This document shows, piece after piece, positions 11,545 to 22,836 of a stretch of 64,000 nt of DNA (position 1 is its first letter; every line of letters starts with the position of its first letter). The stretch lies in contig VSDK01013117.1 in NCBI GenBank assembly GCA_009767595.1, forward strand, positions 278,435 to 342,434. Direction: 5' to 3'. The translations under genes and the position numbers were made by a program. This stretch comes from Symbiodinium kawagutii. Taxonomy: Eukaryota > Sar > Dinophyceae > Suessiales > Symbiodiniaceae. The notes below the pieces were generated by a model, which worked only from the letters and a program-made list of their open reading frames with translations, made no database searches and was not told where the DNA came from.

Positions 11545-11775
11545 CTATGCTTGACTATGCTTGACTGCTCCTAAAGGCATGGGATTGTACCCAAGCCAAA
11601 GTTTGCAAGTCTCAAGCTCGCAGCTGATATTTGGACCGATGGATGAGCTGCAGCAAACACCGTCCCCATGAACGTCGGAAGTTCGGTAATGTTCCGTATA
11701 CTTTGAGTCATCGAGTCCAGTCAACTTGGCGCCAAATGGCAACCCATTAAAACGTGCAAAAGGTTGCGGGTCCAA
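11545..11775 (-). CDS. Hypothetical ORF, 76 codons
   Basis: An ATG-initiated frame reads MDPQPFARFNGLPFGAKLTG and continues with several Cys residues (GVCCSSS, SCELETC). Composition looks like a small secreted or exon-derived segment, but no signal peptide is evident. A GTGTTTGC site inside could be a donor. No family was recognised. Confidence 0.35.
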   Translation of the reverse strand: MDPQPFARFNGLPFGAKLTGLDDSKYTEHYRTSDVHGDGVCCSSSIGPNISCELETCKLWLGYNPMPLGAVKHSQA

Positions 11776-12329
11776 AGCAAGAAAAGGTCATGAGTGACCT
11801 GTTGTGACATGAGGTTGCGGACTACCTGCCCTTCATCTTGACATGGACCCATCACCGATGCGAAATCGTACGTCACCAACCCGGATAGCGTCTAACGCTG
11901 AGGTGGTTCGACTTTCAGGCTGTGAGTCTCGCCAGTGACGGGCATCCCAAGTGAGCAGCGACACAGGGACTCAAACCTTCTCCTCAGTTTTTCAATAAGT
12001 CATTTTTGCATAAGCTGCTAGTAATCAATTAAGGGATTCATATGTTCTATGGCTTTGGTTCTGATGGCTTGCAGCTGCTGCCCACCATTTTGGAATGGCC
12101 CTGTCACGTGTCAAAGTTGTGCGGCAAAACTTCTGCGAATGGGGTCGTCCAGGCGAAACAACGACTTCCCGGAAAAACAGGTGACAGTGTTCAACACTGA
12201 CCAACCATGAGCCCTGTAACAAGCAATAAGACGGTGGGCCAACCACCGCAACAATATTGACCCCCATGCATGCCCATGCATGTTGTCAACGTCACCTCGC
12301 TTGAGCAAAACCACGATCTACAGGTTGTG

Positions 12330-12478
12330 CTATAGCGAGGTCAGCAAAAGATGCCGTGCGTTGTATGCGGCCGCGGTGGCCGTGTCGGCACCGAGCCTAT
12401 TTTCAAGGTACTGAGCCAAACGTTTTGCACTTCCGTCGCGCGAAAGGTGCACTGATCGCCACCAGAGTGTGCCCAGAT
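12330..12478 (-). CDS. Terminal exon, unknown product
   Basis: One frame without an ATG reads WRSVHLSRDGSAKRLAQYLE, then an Ala/Leu helix ending LLLTSL, with a TAG at 12332-12330. The other frames are closed or poor. It looks like the last exon of a minus-strand gene whose upstream exons (12.5-13.5 kb) I could not assign. Confidence 0.45.
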
Positions 12479-13053
12479 CAACAAATAGACTTGTGAGTGG
12501 TCAAAAAGCTGGGCAGGTTTAGGTTGAAAACCTGCCGAGTGGCTTGATTAGGCATATCTTGCCTGAGTGCTGTGGGCCTTTGCAAATCAAAGTATGGTTG
12601 AAAGGAGCTGGAACCCAAGCGGCTAACGACTAAATGTACATGGTGACACACAGGGATCAACCGCAGAAACTCAACCTTGTTCGCACATGTGGTCATCGAA
12701 AAGTTTTGGGAGACGACATATATATAATATATGTGTTTTTTGATTGTTTTCCAACTTGTACCCTGTTGGGCAACAGCTTCTTCAATTCTTGCCCATGCCT
12801 GCAGCCACTTCAAACTCAAACCTGCACCAAAACAGGTCTCATTCTTGGAACATTCTTGTTTGATTTTCATGTAGGTAGGGCGCTCACATCAACACGCAAA
12901 CACAACATGCACACTCATACAAAGAAATGTGCAATCACACATATGCGTGCATACACGTACCCATGCATGCAAGCATGGCGAGTGCAAAATATCTAGCTTG
13001 TTCGTGTAGCCCTTTTGGTGCATTCTGGCTGGCAAACAAGCGAAGTTGCCATC

Positions 13054-13539
13054 CTAATTTCCAAATGTTCGGCAACTTAGCCGGGCCGACCAAGCCATCT
13101 GTATATGATTCTCAAAATTTGAATTTCCCTTGCCAACGATGCAAGCGAACTTCTTGGCAGCAAGGCAAGAATCAATATCAATCAATATAATGCCTACACC
13201 TGGCAACACTTGGTCGTCATACACGGCCCTACCATGCTCAAGTCCGCTGTCGTTGCTGGGGCGCTTAAAACAAGACATGCAAAGACCGTTGCTGGTCCAA
13301 TTTGGCGGAGATCCACGACAATGCAACGGGTTGGTGAACCTCCGCACATTGCGTCGCATCTGGACAGCCATATGGGCCCCTTGGGAAATGTCACAGCTGG
13401 TTCGTCCTGCAAGGTCGGGGAGGCTTGAGGGAACATGAGGAAGCCGGTAGAGGAATAATCCATTTATGATGTTGAGTGTCCCTGAAGCGCCCCCATTGAT
13501 ACTAATTTTCTCCATTCTTTCATCAAGGATTTGACCCAT
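13054..13539. other. GC-richer block open on both strands
   Basis: Reading frames are open on plus (13130-13438, 13210-13428) and minus (13054-13539, 13194-13463). A plus frame ends at TGCAAG|GTCGGG, a plausible donor (about 13421). The block is likely exonic in some way, but I cannot choose the strand or frame. Confidence 0.3.
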
Positions 13540-13678
13540 ATATGATCTTCCTGAAGTCTATTTCCGACTGCAAGGCTACGTCCAGTAACTCCATGTAAAT
13601 CCCACATGCCATTCGCTTCTCCCGAAACAACACTTTTCTTTGTCAAGTTGATCCGTATTTATCTGCGCTGAGAGCAGC

Positions 13679-13819
13679 ATGCCGAGAATAAATGGGGGCA
13701 GGACGAATTTTCAGCGTCAACCTGGTCTTGGTGGAGATGGCTACCAGCTACGGCAGCCTTTTGCATTCAGAACCGTATATATTGTGCCCCAGACTCCAAG
13801 ATCAAGTTCTCCAACTTGA
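13679..13819 (+). CDS. Short Gln/Gly/Tyr-rich ORF
   Basis: ATG at 13679 opens 46 codons with RQPGLGGDGYQLRQPFAF in the middle and a stop at 13817-13819. Another plus-strand stretch at about 14285-14405 (QQPTIGPLYPGNGLYATAA) has similar flavour. Neither shows a recognised domain, and an overlapping plus frame (13692-13958) is also open. Confidence 0.2.
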   Translation: MPRINGGRTNFQRQPGLGGDGYQLRQPFAFRTVYIVPQTPRSSSPT

Positions 13820-14648
13820 CAGCATCATCTCTTCTTTCGCGAGAAGTGAAGCCATGTCTAATTATCTAAACGCTCTTTCTGACAGCATGTGCAATCTCAG
13901 CGAGGTTTACGATTCACATATCAAAGCAAGTGTCTTGTTAGTGTCAGTTTGGCAATGATCCCCATCACAGGGTTGCCCACATGCACAGCCTACAGCGCTA
14001 CAGCCTCCCATTACTGCAAGCATGTGCCCAATAATTGGACATAAATGCACGACAGTGGTGACGGGACAGCTTCTCAGCGCAAAAAACCGCGGGGATCAGC
14101 TGGGTTTTTCGACTCATCTGTAAAGGACTGCGACCAACCCAAATAGTGGGCCTTCATACCCTCACTCGATTGCCATCCCGAAGAGACTCCCAACTTGAGT
14201 TCCTCCAACCCGTACATGTCAATAACAACCCATCAGCAACTTTCACACGTTACCATTTCCGGTCTGAGCTTCGACCGTTCCATTTCTACCCATGTCCTGC
14301 TGGCATTCGTGTCGTGAGCCTAAGTGGCAACAACCAACCATTGGACCTCTTTATCCTGGCAATGGCCTCTACGCAACAGCTGCAGCAAAGTCTTTGATCA
14401 TGAACTCATGACCCGTCAACCTTTCTCTGTGCCAGGACATGTTCAAAACAAAGAAGCATCTATGAGGAATCTAAGGTGCCCTTCTATGTGCTCTTTGTGG
14501 CTCTTTGTGGGTTCTCAAACAAAGGTGCGGAATGCCAACATTCAGGAAGCTTCATTCTTCTGCTCTCTTTGCGTCTGGAAACGGCATTTGTTTCCGCTGT
14601 TGTCCTCGCTGTTTCTGGTTGTCGTCGCTGTCATCGCTGACGTCGTTG

Positions 14649-14655
14649 TCGTTGT

Positions 14656-14737
<82 letters not shown>

Positions 14738-14757
14738 GCTGCTGCTGCTGCTGCTGT
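14649..14757. repeat. GTT/CTG trinucleotide repeat
   Basis: (GTT)n with (GCTGTT) and (GCT) blocks. It gives poly-Leu/Val on plus and poly-Gln/Asn/Thr on minus, so ORFs through it are unreliable. Right of it, 14755-14822 reads VVFRTNADDVFLLPGNCWQ before a perfect GTAAGTA donor-like site (plus); a possible exon, not assigned. Confidence 0.9.
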
Positions 14758-15015
14758 GGCGGGTGGTCTTTCGGACAAATGCCGATGACGTGTTCTTGCT
14801 GCCGGGCAACTGCTGGCAGTGTAAGTACTGGCACTGGCACCGCAATTACCATGATGGGCACCGCGGGTTGAAGTTGACTGCCTGTTGCGACGAGGAAACT
14901 GCTGCAAACGGTTTTAGAAAACGAGTTTTATCCGTCGGTGCCAAGATGTCAACGCAATCAAACAAATCAACCGTCGACCAATGCAACAAAATGCAACAAG
15001 GTTAATATGCCGAGG

Positions 15016-15252
15016 TTACCGTGATCTCCTTGGGGGAATGTGATACTCTTGGAACTCCAAACTCGCTTTGGGATTGTCATAGACATTCGTAGGCTCTTTC
15101 TGCAGCTCGCCTTGAATGTTCGTCGTAGAGCTTGCGGCGGGCCACGTCACTGCACGTTGAAATCCATCGGCTTCTCCCAACGCTTCGCAGTCAGGACCAG
15201 GTTCCGTGCGCGGGGAAGGCGGTGAGAGAGAAGGGCTCGAATCTCCAGAGAC
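15016..15252 (-). CDS. Terminal exon, Pro/Ser-rich, possibly 3' end of gene B
   Basis: An AG|G acceptor (15254-15253) opens 78 codons in phase 0 with no ATG, ending in TAA at 15018-15016. It begins VSGDSSPSLSPPSPRTEPGP and ends EFQEYHIPPRRSR. Only this frame is open throughout. It lies 1.3 kb downstream of the last recognised exon of gene B (out-phase 2), so at least one further exon would be needed to join them. Confidence 0.55.
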   Translation of the reverse strand, partial: VSGDSSPSLSPPSPRTEPGPDCEALGEADGFQRAVTWPAASSTTNIQGELQKEPTNVYDNPKASLEFQEYHIPPRRSR

Positions 15253-15483
15253 CTCCCGAGTTCAACGGGGGTGCACCCACCACGTGTCACACCATTTGAC
15301 AAAATTTGACAAACCATATTGGTTTAGATCTAAGGCATGTTTAACGAGGTAGTTTTTCTTTGTTCATCTCGGATGCCTTTTCCTTGCTTTGTGATGCGTT
15401 TCTTAGCTCACACCTCTCATCTCGCAGAACCCAACATCTCTCAATGGCAATCGCGTACTTGCGACTTACCATCTTTCATCTGA

Positions 15484-15504
15484 GTGTTGTCGTTGTCGTT
15501 GTCG

Positions 15505-15553
<49 letters not shown>

Positions 15554-15556
15554 GGC
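15484..15556. repeat. GTT trinucleotide repeat
   Basis: A near-perfect (GTTGTT)n with GTC interruptions at its left end. The stretch 15260-15480 shows nothing gene-like. Confidence 0.9.
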
Positions 15557-16593
15557 TGTTGCTGATGATGTTGCCGCTGCTCTCGTCGGTCCCTTTTCAC
15601 TTAGACTTTGAGACTGTTGGTTCATGTTTGCCGCAAAAATGGGCATGAAACTGTTGCTCTCGACTGTTGCGGCTCTCGCTTGTTGTTGCTTGTAAAAACT
15701 CAACAGCCACAGCTGCAGTGCAGTGTCACCAAGCCACAGCCAATGCCTCTTCTACAAATCTGACAAAATGCGTAAACTGTTTGACATCTTCAGAAAATCC
15801 GAAATTTATCTTTGTGTATATATATATACAAATAATATATTTCTTTAAAATATATGTTCAAAAATCCCATATATTTCAATCTTAACATAATTCTGATATA
15901 TTCTCAATATGCCATCAGTTGCATGCATTGTCTGCATGCGCCTTCATCTGGGAGTTGATGGAACTAAATGCGTGCAACCGGTGACACGTGCAGGCGCACA
16001 CTCACACATGTTCCCTTATCACAAGGGTCACACGCACACATACACACATTCGATACAACACATTTAAGACAAACTTGAACGAAAATGCTGACATACAAAG
16101 TATGAAACCACAAGTAAATCTGTCACATGAATGTCCAAGGCATTTTCTTGTTGTCAACATGGACGCCTGTTTTCGTGAATGATACCATGTTGTCCGTCCC
16201 AACCTTTAGAAAATCGGTAGCATTGCAGCCAATCGGTCGGGAGGATAGGTTCGATGCTTTGTTTATCGGCTGGGTTGGAGATGGTTGGAGTCTTGGAGAT
16301 ATCCTTGCAGTTCCGTTGGGTGATTCTCCGGGATCCAGCCATGACTCGAAGCCACTCATTGAATTTCCAAAAATCGCATGGCTCCAACCTGTTGATGACC
16401 GCCTTTCTGACGAAAAAGTCGACGTCTCTCACCTAAGCCGCAACAACAAGTCATGAGGGCAACCTCAGCAACAAAAACGCTTGCTGTTAATGAGAAAATG
16501 CTTGTGTTTGACCACTTTTTGTATCGCATTTCTCGTGGGAATCTTTCGACAAACCGATGGAGCCACACGCAATCACAAAATGGAGTTCTACAC

Positions 16594-18989
16594 CGATCTT
16601 GTCCCCTTTCCAAGTTACGTTTACGTCGATTGAACTCGCCAAGCGTACAAACGTGGCAATGCCTGGGGAAACTCGAAACTTGACGGGGACATATACAAGC
16701 GAGGGGAAACTGCAAGGTCAGGGAATTATCAGTGTCAAATGATCCGTTTTTTCTTGCTGGGGCATCACTATGCATGATCTGATTCTGCCAAGAAAAAAGG
16801 CAGTGGAGAAAGCGCTAGTATTGAACCTGCTAAGGGAAAACACAATCGAATCTGTGACGGGCTTGGCTTGCACAAGAATTAAAACCTACGATGCACAAAG
16901 GTGCAAATGGATATACATGGATGTACATGTGTGCGTCCTTCCACACACACAGATATATATATATATATATATATATTATACATACACATACATTTGCGTG
17001 CGCGTGTGCGTCTGACATTTCATGTGCCACGCGTGTGGAAATACATGAACAACTCCATTTACAAGAACCAAACACATCAATCAACGGGCATATTTGCACG
17101 TGTCGATGCGAGTAGAGCCGCGTGCAAAGTCCTCAACCAACAGGGAGGAACCTGGACCGGCCCCACCAAAAGGGTTTTTAGAGAGAAAGAAATCGTGGTC
17201 CAGCGGTGCTATCTCCAACCAAAGGAGCTCAGCAACAAAGCATGGATACCTTCATCTAATATCAACGCACGTTCGACCAAACCGTCCAGGGTGGTCCCCT
17301 TTTTGGGCTGCGGATGTTGCTCTTCAAAGACCAAAGACCCACGGCCTCACCACCTCTATGCCACGCCTGCACTCACTGCCATTGAAGCATCCTAAGTGTG
17401 ACGGCCATTGCAGCGTCAGGATGGGGAAACTGCCCAGCTGATGCTGCTAAGCTTCCAGATGCCTTCCAAAACCACGCACATGGCTTGCACAGGCCTGTCC
17501 TTGGTGCTCCAAAGATGTGAGCTACTCTGGCTGCCCTACACCCATCACTTTTTGGTAAATGTTGTCCATAATCGCCCGTGCATGGAATCCTGGAGCCTGT
17601 CATCTTGTCCCCAACAAAAGCAAGAGTGCAACACGCATCAACACGCCAGGTCAACCAAGGGGCCCGTGAAAACGAGACCCGATGGACTTGACCAACGGCT
17701 CAATCGGCTCGATGTGCTTCACTGTGTCACTGTCCTTGTTCGCCACATCGTTTCCCGATTCCCTGGCAAGGCGAAGCGAACACCAAGACATGTAACGACA
17801 AATGTCTCAAGTTTGCCAACGGACTGAGCAACCAGCAACTGACCATCATTTGCGAACTGATTACTGCTGCTTTTGCAGGCTGGAGAGTCATGGATCGTTT
17901 GGCAAAGCTGGACAAGTGCGTGCTTACGTGCAAGTTCCGCTTTGGCCAGTTCGAGCATGCAGCCAGCCGGTAGGCTGAAGTTGTTTCTTACGAGCAAGTC
18001 GAGCCTATGGTCCCCATTTTTTGGTGCCAAAACGACTGCGGATTTTGTTTGGGGTCCGTGGGCTTCCTTGGTCCTCGCACAATCTTTTTGGCAACGTTGA
18101 GCCATTTTATGCCATTTTGGGGCCATGTTGGGTCTACGTTGGGCCATGTCTGGGTCCGTGTTGGTCGCATGTTGGGTATGGGCCTATGCTGGGTCAAGAA
18201 ACATGGTCTCTCGGCGTTTTGGTGTGACTTGGGGCAGAAAGTGTTGTGCAGAACGTCTGAGTCTATCTGATGGCATACTGGAGGCTTCGACAAAACCTGG
18301 AGCTTCTTGATCTTTGCACCAATCTTGCGAGAGACTCTCGTGAAGATTGTGGACGGTCTTTTGGCAATGTAGAAGTGTGTACGTCTTTCCTCTGTGATTC
18401 TCCAACGGTTCAGTGGGATGCAATGTGTGTCACTACTGCGTGACATTGCGACGCTGCACAAATCCAACTCTACAGCACCCTGGCTTTCGTTCCTCTCTTG
18501 GGGTTCGGTCTGATGTTTCCATCGTAGCAAATCAAATTTATAAAGATGAGGAATTATGCTCCTGCCATCCCCTGCCCACTATCAATACACAAGTAATGCC
18601 AATGCATCGACGGGCAAAGAAAGAATTCTGCAGATCCTCGAGATGCTGTCGAGGTTCTGGTCAATCTGCGCTTGCGCCATGGCTTTCGCGGCGGGCTCAG
18701 TCTTGGCGTGGCAAAAAGCAATCCCTGCTTCCCTGCCAGCTGCGACGAGGGAAGTCTCCCAACCACCGGCTTAGAAGGCTCAATGTTGCAAGACATGCAT
18801 GAGTGAAACGCGATGTCTCCAAGGCATTGACATAGAAACAGCCAAGGTCTGACATGGCCATGTCTCCTCAGAAACGTTCAGTGATCCGTTTTGCCACACC
18901 TGTCAGGCACATACTCCAAGAAAGTCTCCTTGACAGCGAGGTGAAAGCTCTTCTCTTCGTCGTCCTGGCCCAGAGTTGCTTCGAACGCG
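16594..18989 (-). CDS. C3H-type zinc-finger protein, gene B
   Basis: Recognised exons are 18989-18900 (acidic segment then AVKETFLEYVPD), 17535-17456 (TGLCKPCAWFWKAS), 17391-17367 (CFNGSEC microexon) and 16662-16594 (HCHVC then GEFNRRKRNLE). Phases join 2/2, 1/1 and 2/2. The finger spacing is C-x8-C-x5-C-x3-H as in gene A. Exon 1 corresponds to gene A exon 1 in sequence, phase and position. The intron before the microexon starts GAAGCTT (GA donor) and the one after it starts GCGTGG (GC donor). A further coding-looking minus segment at about 18590-18775 (AKAMAQAQIDQNLDSISRI) lies within the span and could be an extra exon. The start codon and the 3' end were not found; 15016-15252 is a candidate tail. 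Confidence 0.75.
16951..16982. repeat. TA dinucleotide repeat
   Basis: A short (TA)n run inside the 16.66-17.37 kb intron of gene B. Confidence 0.85.
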
Positions 18990-19695
18990 CTGGGAGCTCA
19001 GAAAATCCCTGATGGAATCACTAGCAGTCACTAGCAGCTGGTGATCTGCCCGGTTGCCACCCCAGGATTGGCATCGCACCTCTGCAAATCGCAAGTAGTC
19101 ACTCACCACATGTTTCTCTTGCAAAACCATCCTGCAGCGATGGGAAAGGTGCGATGATGGGAGTCATGAAGACAATGATGAAGGTCCGGATAATCAAATA
19201 TAATCAATATTAGCCATCATCAACTGGTGTCAGCCATCACCAATGGGTTTCAGCATGGATTTTTGACATCTATTGGCACACAAAAGTCACTAGACACAAT
19301 GCCTGGATTGTCCACCTGTAAAAGCCACCGTGACACAGCACCTACAGCAAGCCTATCCTGATGGAAATGTCAGCTTCATCAGCTTCAGTTCAGTGTAAGT
19401 AAATTTAGACGTGAAGTGTAATGTACAACCAGAGATGCAAATGCTTCTCCATGATTGAGGTCATCTGTTTTCCTGGTGACATCAGGGGGCCTGGCTTTGA
19501 AAGGCCCCAAAAACAGGTGGCGAATTCCTTCTATTTGCCCGCTCCAAGAGCCACAAACGCTGCGGAGTGACAGAATTTCAATGCTGCAGCAGCCAAAATG
19601 GCTATGGATGTGTGAGACACGTCGAAAACGCTGCAACCATCGCAGCCATCGCAAGCGCACCTTCCAGGGGACAGCCGCGCTGCTTTGCTTTTTCT

Positions 19696-19878
19696 TCACG
19701 CGTAGAAACCGGCAAAAATGCCACCTTTCTGAGTCTCAACAGCGACGGGCTCCTTTCTGGCTATCTCGTGCCCGATCGTGACCAACTTCCCTCCACTGTG
19801 GTTATTTCCAACGGGCCAGCAAGCAGTATGGCCAAAGGGACCCGGAAACTTTTCCGAAAACGGAAAACTCTTCAACAA
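19696..19878 (-). CDS. Possible exon, unknown product
   Basis: The minus frame reads HTACWPVGNNHSGGKLVTIG and can end at CAGAAAG|GTGGCA. The plus strand is equally open (19567-19974, with LNSDGLLSGYLVPDRDQLPS), so the strand is unresolved. Minus is preferred only because the neighbouring strong exons are minus. Confidence 0.3.
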   Translation of the reverse strand: MLKSFPFSEKFPGPFGHTACWPVGNNHSGGKLVTIGHEIARKEPVAVETQKGGIFAGFYA

Positions 19879-20318
19879 TTACAATTTATAACTTGGACTT
19901 ATCTTAAATTTACATTGATTTACACTTTGAGAGGTGAATCAAAGATCTCAGTGAGTCTGCCTGACACAAAGTAGGTCTCCGGGTCACTTCGAGCGAGGCT
20001 CTGCGGCCACAGCAAAAGCGAAGCTGGTCTCAACAGACTGCTGGGTGGGTGCCCACGGGTGCACGGGAAACATGACGCTTGGCACGCATAACCGCGCCCC
20101 GTGCTACAGCAGGAAACAATGACACAATCACAACGAGCATTAAGCATAGTCAGATCTTCCTAAGGTCGACATGGAAGTTTGGCTACGCTTTGGATTCGCG
20201 TGGATCATGGAAGATCAAGGCTCACAAATTTTGGACCTTTCCCTGGGCAACGGCCCTTGCGAGTCTGCGCAATCTCTCATCAAGAAAAATCGAGGCGCAG
20301 GGATGGTATGACCCGGTC

Positions 20319-20567
20319 CTAATCACCACGTGCTGGCAACCGATGCAAACTGCATCCAAATTCTATCTCCTGCAGCCTAGTTTTCATCTCATGCCATCTC
20401 ATTTGTCCATATTCTGTCCAGTTGCCCAAGCACTTTGCTCCCAGTAGCTTGGCAATTAGGTCGTCGGGTCTCGAATGGTCTGGATCCATTTGGTCCGTCC
20501 ATCGGGCTTGCCACATGATTCTGTGGAATCCTTCAGGATCGGACCTAGTCAACCGTTGAGAAGTCAA
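20319..20567 (-). CDS. Exon, unknown product
   Basis: A strong-looking frame (SDPEGFHRIMWQARWTDQMD, then helical sequence ending HRLPARGD) is open for 82 codons. A GTGGTGATT donor-like site lies close to the stop. A small in-phase continuation (LRRLARAVAQGK) follows a pyrimidine-AG at about 20270. A plus-strand alternative at 20165-20305, with clean AG|G and GT boundaries, competes for part of this region. No domain was recognised. Confidence 0.45.
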   Translation of the reverse strand: MTSQRLTRSDPEGFHRIMWQARWTDQMDPDHSRPDDLIAKLLGAKCLGNWTEYGQMRWHEMKTRLQEIEFGCSLHRLPARGD

Positions 20568-20599
20568 CTGACATATTGACGCCGTCGACCGTCATTCGG

Positions 20600-22310
20600 G
20601 TTCTATGGCCAAACCATGGCCCAACGGATTTCATCTCCATAAACCTTGGCATGGCGAAATCTGAGCGGCAAGTTTAGGGGGCCGACAGCATCTGCTAACC
20701 GCAGAGCAGGATGCCAAATTTTTCGTGTATCAGGGCTTGGCGGAGCCAAGCTACCTCGCCCCAGGCTTTAACCTGGAACATCCTTTTTTCCAAAAAACAA
20801 CTCGGCAAGCCTAAGAGTCAGAAAGGCCAACCAGATCCAGCGTACGAACTTTCGTTGTGCCTTCTATGATTTGGCACGTCTCAAGCCAAATATCTCACAT
20901 GGCTATGCCGTTGGGGCGAGGCGAATTCAAGGGTGCTGACAAGGGCACCTGCAGAGTGTAACACGGGCGAGTGTCCTTTACCAAGAGGCACCTCCACAGG
21001 AGATCACAAATCAAATCTTTAACACACAATCAATAAATCATACTAAATCTTTATCTTTAAGAAGCACTTTAGCCATGTGTTTCGGAGTTGAAGCATCTTC
21101 AAAGAGTTCAAGAGACACTTTCATCACACAAGCTCATAGAAGTTCACAATTCTGCCTCTTGACTCGACACTATCGGCTCTGGCCACTTTAATTTGGAGTC
21201 ATTCTGCAAGCCCTAAGGTCACGCGCGTCCTTTGGCAAGGCTTGTCCAATTACCTCCAAACGCGCTGACTGGCCATCTTTGGCCAAAGAGGGTCCCGCAT
21301 ATCCTGACCCTTCAAAAAGACTGGAGAACGTGGACTCGTCAGGTCAGGTTGGATATCTTGTTTAAACACATTTTGCACGCCTTGGGATCACAGTTAAGAC
21401 TCGACTCATACTACAGCAATGGTTGCAATAAATTGTACAATAAAGAAAACTTCAGCCGTTTTCTTCAAGTTCCTCAGCTAGTCGGCTAGTGCAGATGTAT
21501 TTTGTAACGGCCTGTGCACACAATATACTCGATTTTGAGATGCATGGGTGGCGTTGCGCTGCGATGCATTAAGTGGATGTTTGGGTCTCAAACGAGTTCG
21601 GCATTCTCGAGTCAAAGTGGAGGAGTGCGATTTCAAAACACCACTGCGTTGCACTACATTGCACTACCTTTCTCTTCGTTGCACCCGTTGCTCTGATATC
21701 TCAACGGCTCAATCGCACTCCCAACAAACGTGGTTAAATTCTCCCCAGCAGCGTTGGGTTCGACGAGCTTGACCCCCGCGCTCTCGGCTCACAAAATTGC
21801 ACTGGTCCAGGGCTTTCCCCAATCCTGAGACAAGCCCTAAATCCCACAATGTGCAAAGGATGACTTAAATGGAAAACAATAGAGGAAAAAATGAAAGCAA
21901 AAAATGGAAATAAAATGGTTAGCGGATGTTAGCGGATCTAAGGAGTCAGGATCTGTTTGAGCAGCGCATCACCGTGTGTAACATGGAAGCTATGTGCACT
22001 CTGCAGCCGAGAGACACGCTAGGCATGACAGGTAAGAGGACCGGCACAACGGAAACCGTCTGTGCTGCGCGCGGGGTTCCTTGGTCCTGTCTCCTGGTGC
22101 TGGGCTTTCATGCCTAGAGATGCTTAGAAGCTTTGGTGTTCCAAAAGTGCTTACGATGGTTGGCTTCCCATCGAACGCACCGAAGGGAATGCAATGAGGA
22201 TTAACTAGAAGTCAAATAGGATCAATCAAAAAGAAGTCGATTGCATCATCAATCCTCTTTTCTAATTTCAATTCTTGCAGCCTGAAATAGAAAAACATCT
22301 GCTGGAGTTT
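20600..22310. other. No supported gene
   Basis: Only short, unconvincing frames occur. A plus-strand AG|GTAAGA donor-like site is at about 22030 after a frame containing MEAMCTLQPRDTLGMT, without a partner exon. Composition is ordinary and no long repeat was seen. Confidence 0.4.
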
Positions 22311-22314
22311 GCAC

Positions 22315-22737
22315 CTGGATGGCATGCGAGTCCCATGGGTCCTCTGACGCGCCATGCAGCGATGAACTTTCCTTTGACGAGTTAGCTCCCCTGGAAGCGG
22401 CATGAGTTCAAACTCAGGGAACTTTGGAGGAAAGGAATCCACTGGAGCCTGCTGTGACATCAAAAGACTTAGCTACTAAGACCGGTATGGCTGACCAAAA
22501 AAAAGGACTGGCATGGATACTTAGCCCGACTTTGTGGGAAACTTGAGTTGCAAAGTTGCTTCTTCCTCCCTGAGATTTTTCGAAAACAGTGACAGCGCCG
22601 GCCTGCAGGGCACAAGTGACAGTGTCTGCACGCGGAGCCGTTTGCACAGCCCATTGGCTTCCAAAACCTCGGCCACGGATCAGGTCCGATTCATCGAATT
22701 AGCAATCACATCATCATCTTCATCCTCATCCTCATCC

Positions 22738-22836
<99 letters not shown>

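Noticed and set aside
12111..12267. Minus frame containing EHCHLFF, reminiscent of the C3H motif
   Set aside because: The Cys spacing and flanking residues do not match the finger of genes A-C.
14324..15005. Poly-Leu / poly-Val plus ORFs and poly-Gln/Asn/Thr minus ORFs
   Set aside because: They depend on the GTT/CTG repeat.
16490..16633. 47-codon plus ORF with an apparent signal peptide
   Set aside because: It lies antisense across the start of gene B exon 16662-16594 and its flank; the minus-strand exon has homology to genes A and C.
20165..20305. Plus-strand exon with AG|G and GT boundaries (VDMEVWLRFGFAWIMEDQGS)
   Set aside because: Attractive, but a minus-strand exon model immediately upstream continues through this stretch; kept only as an alternative.
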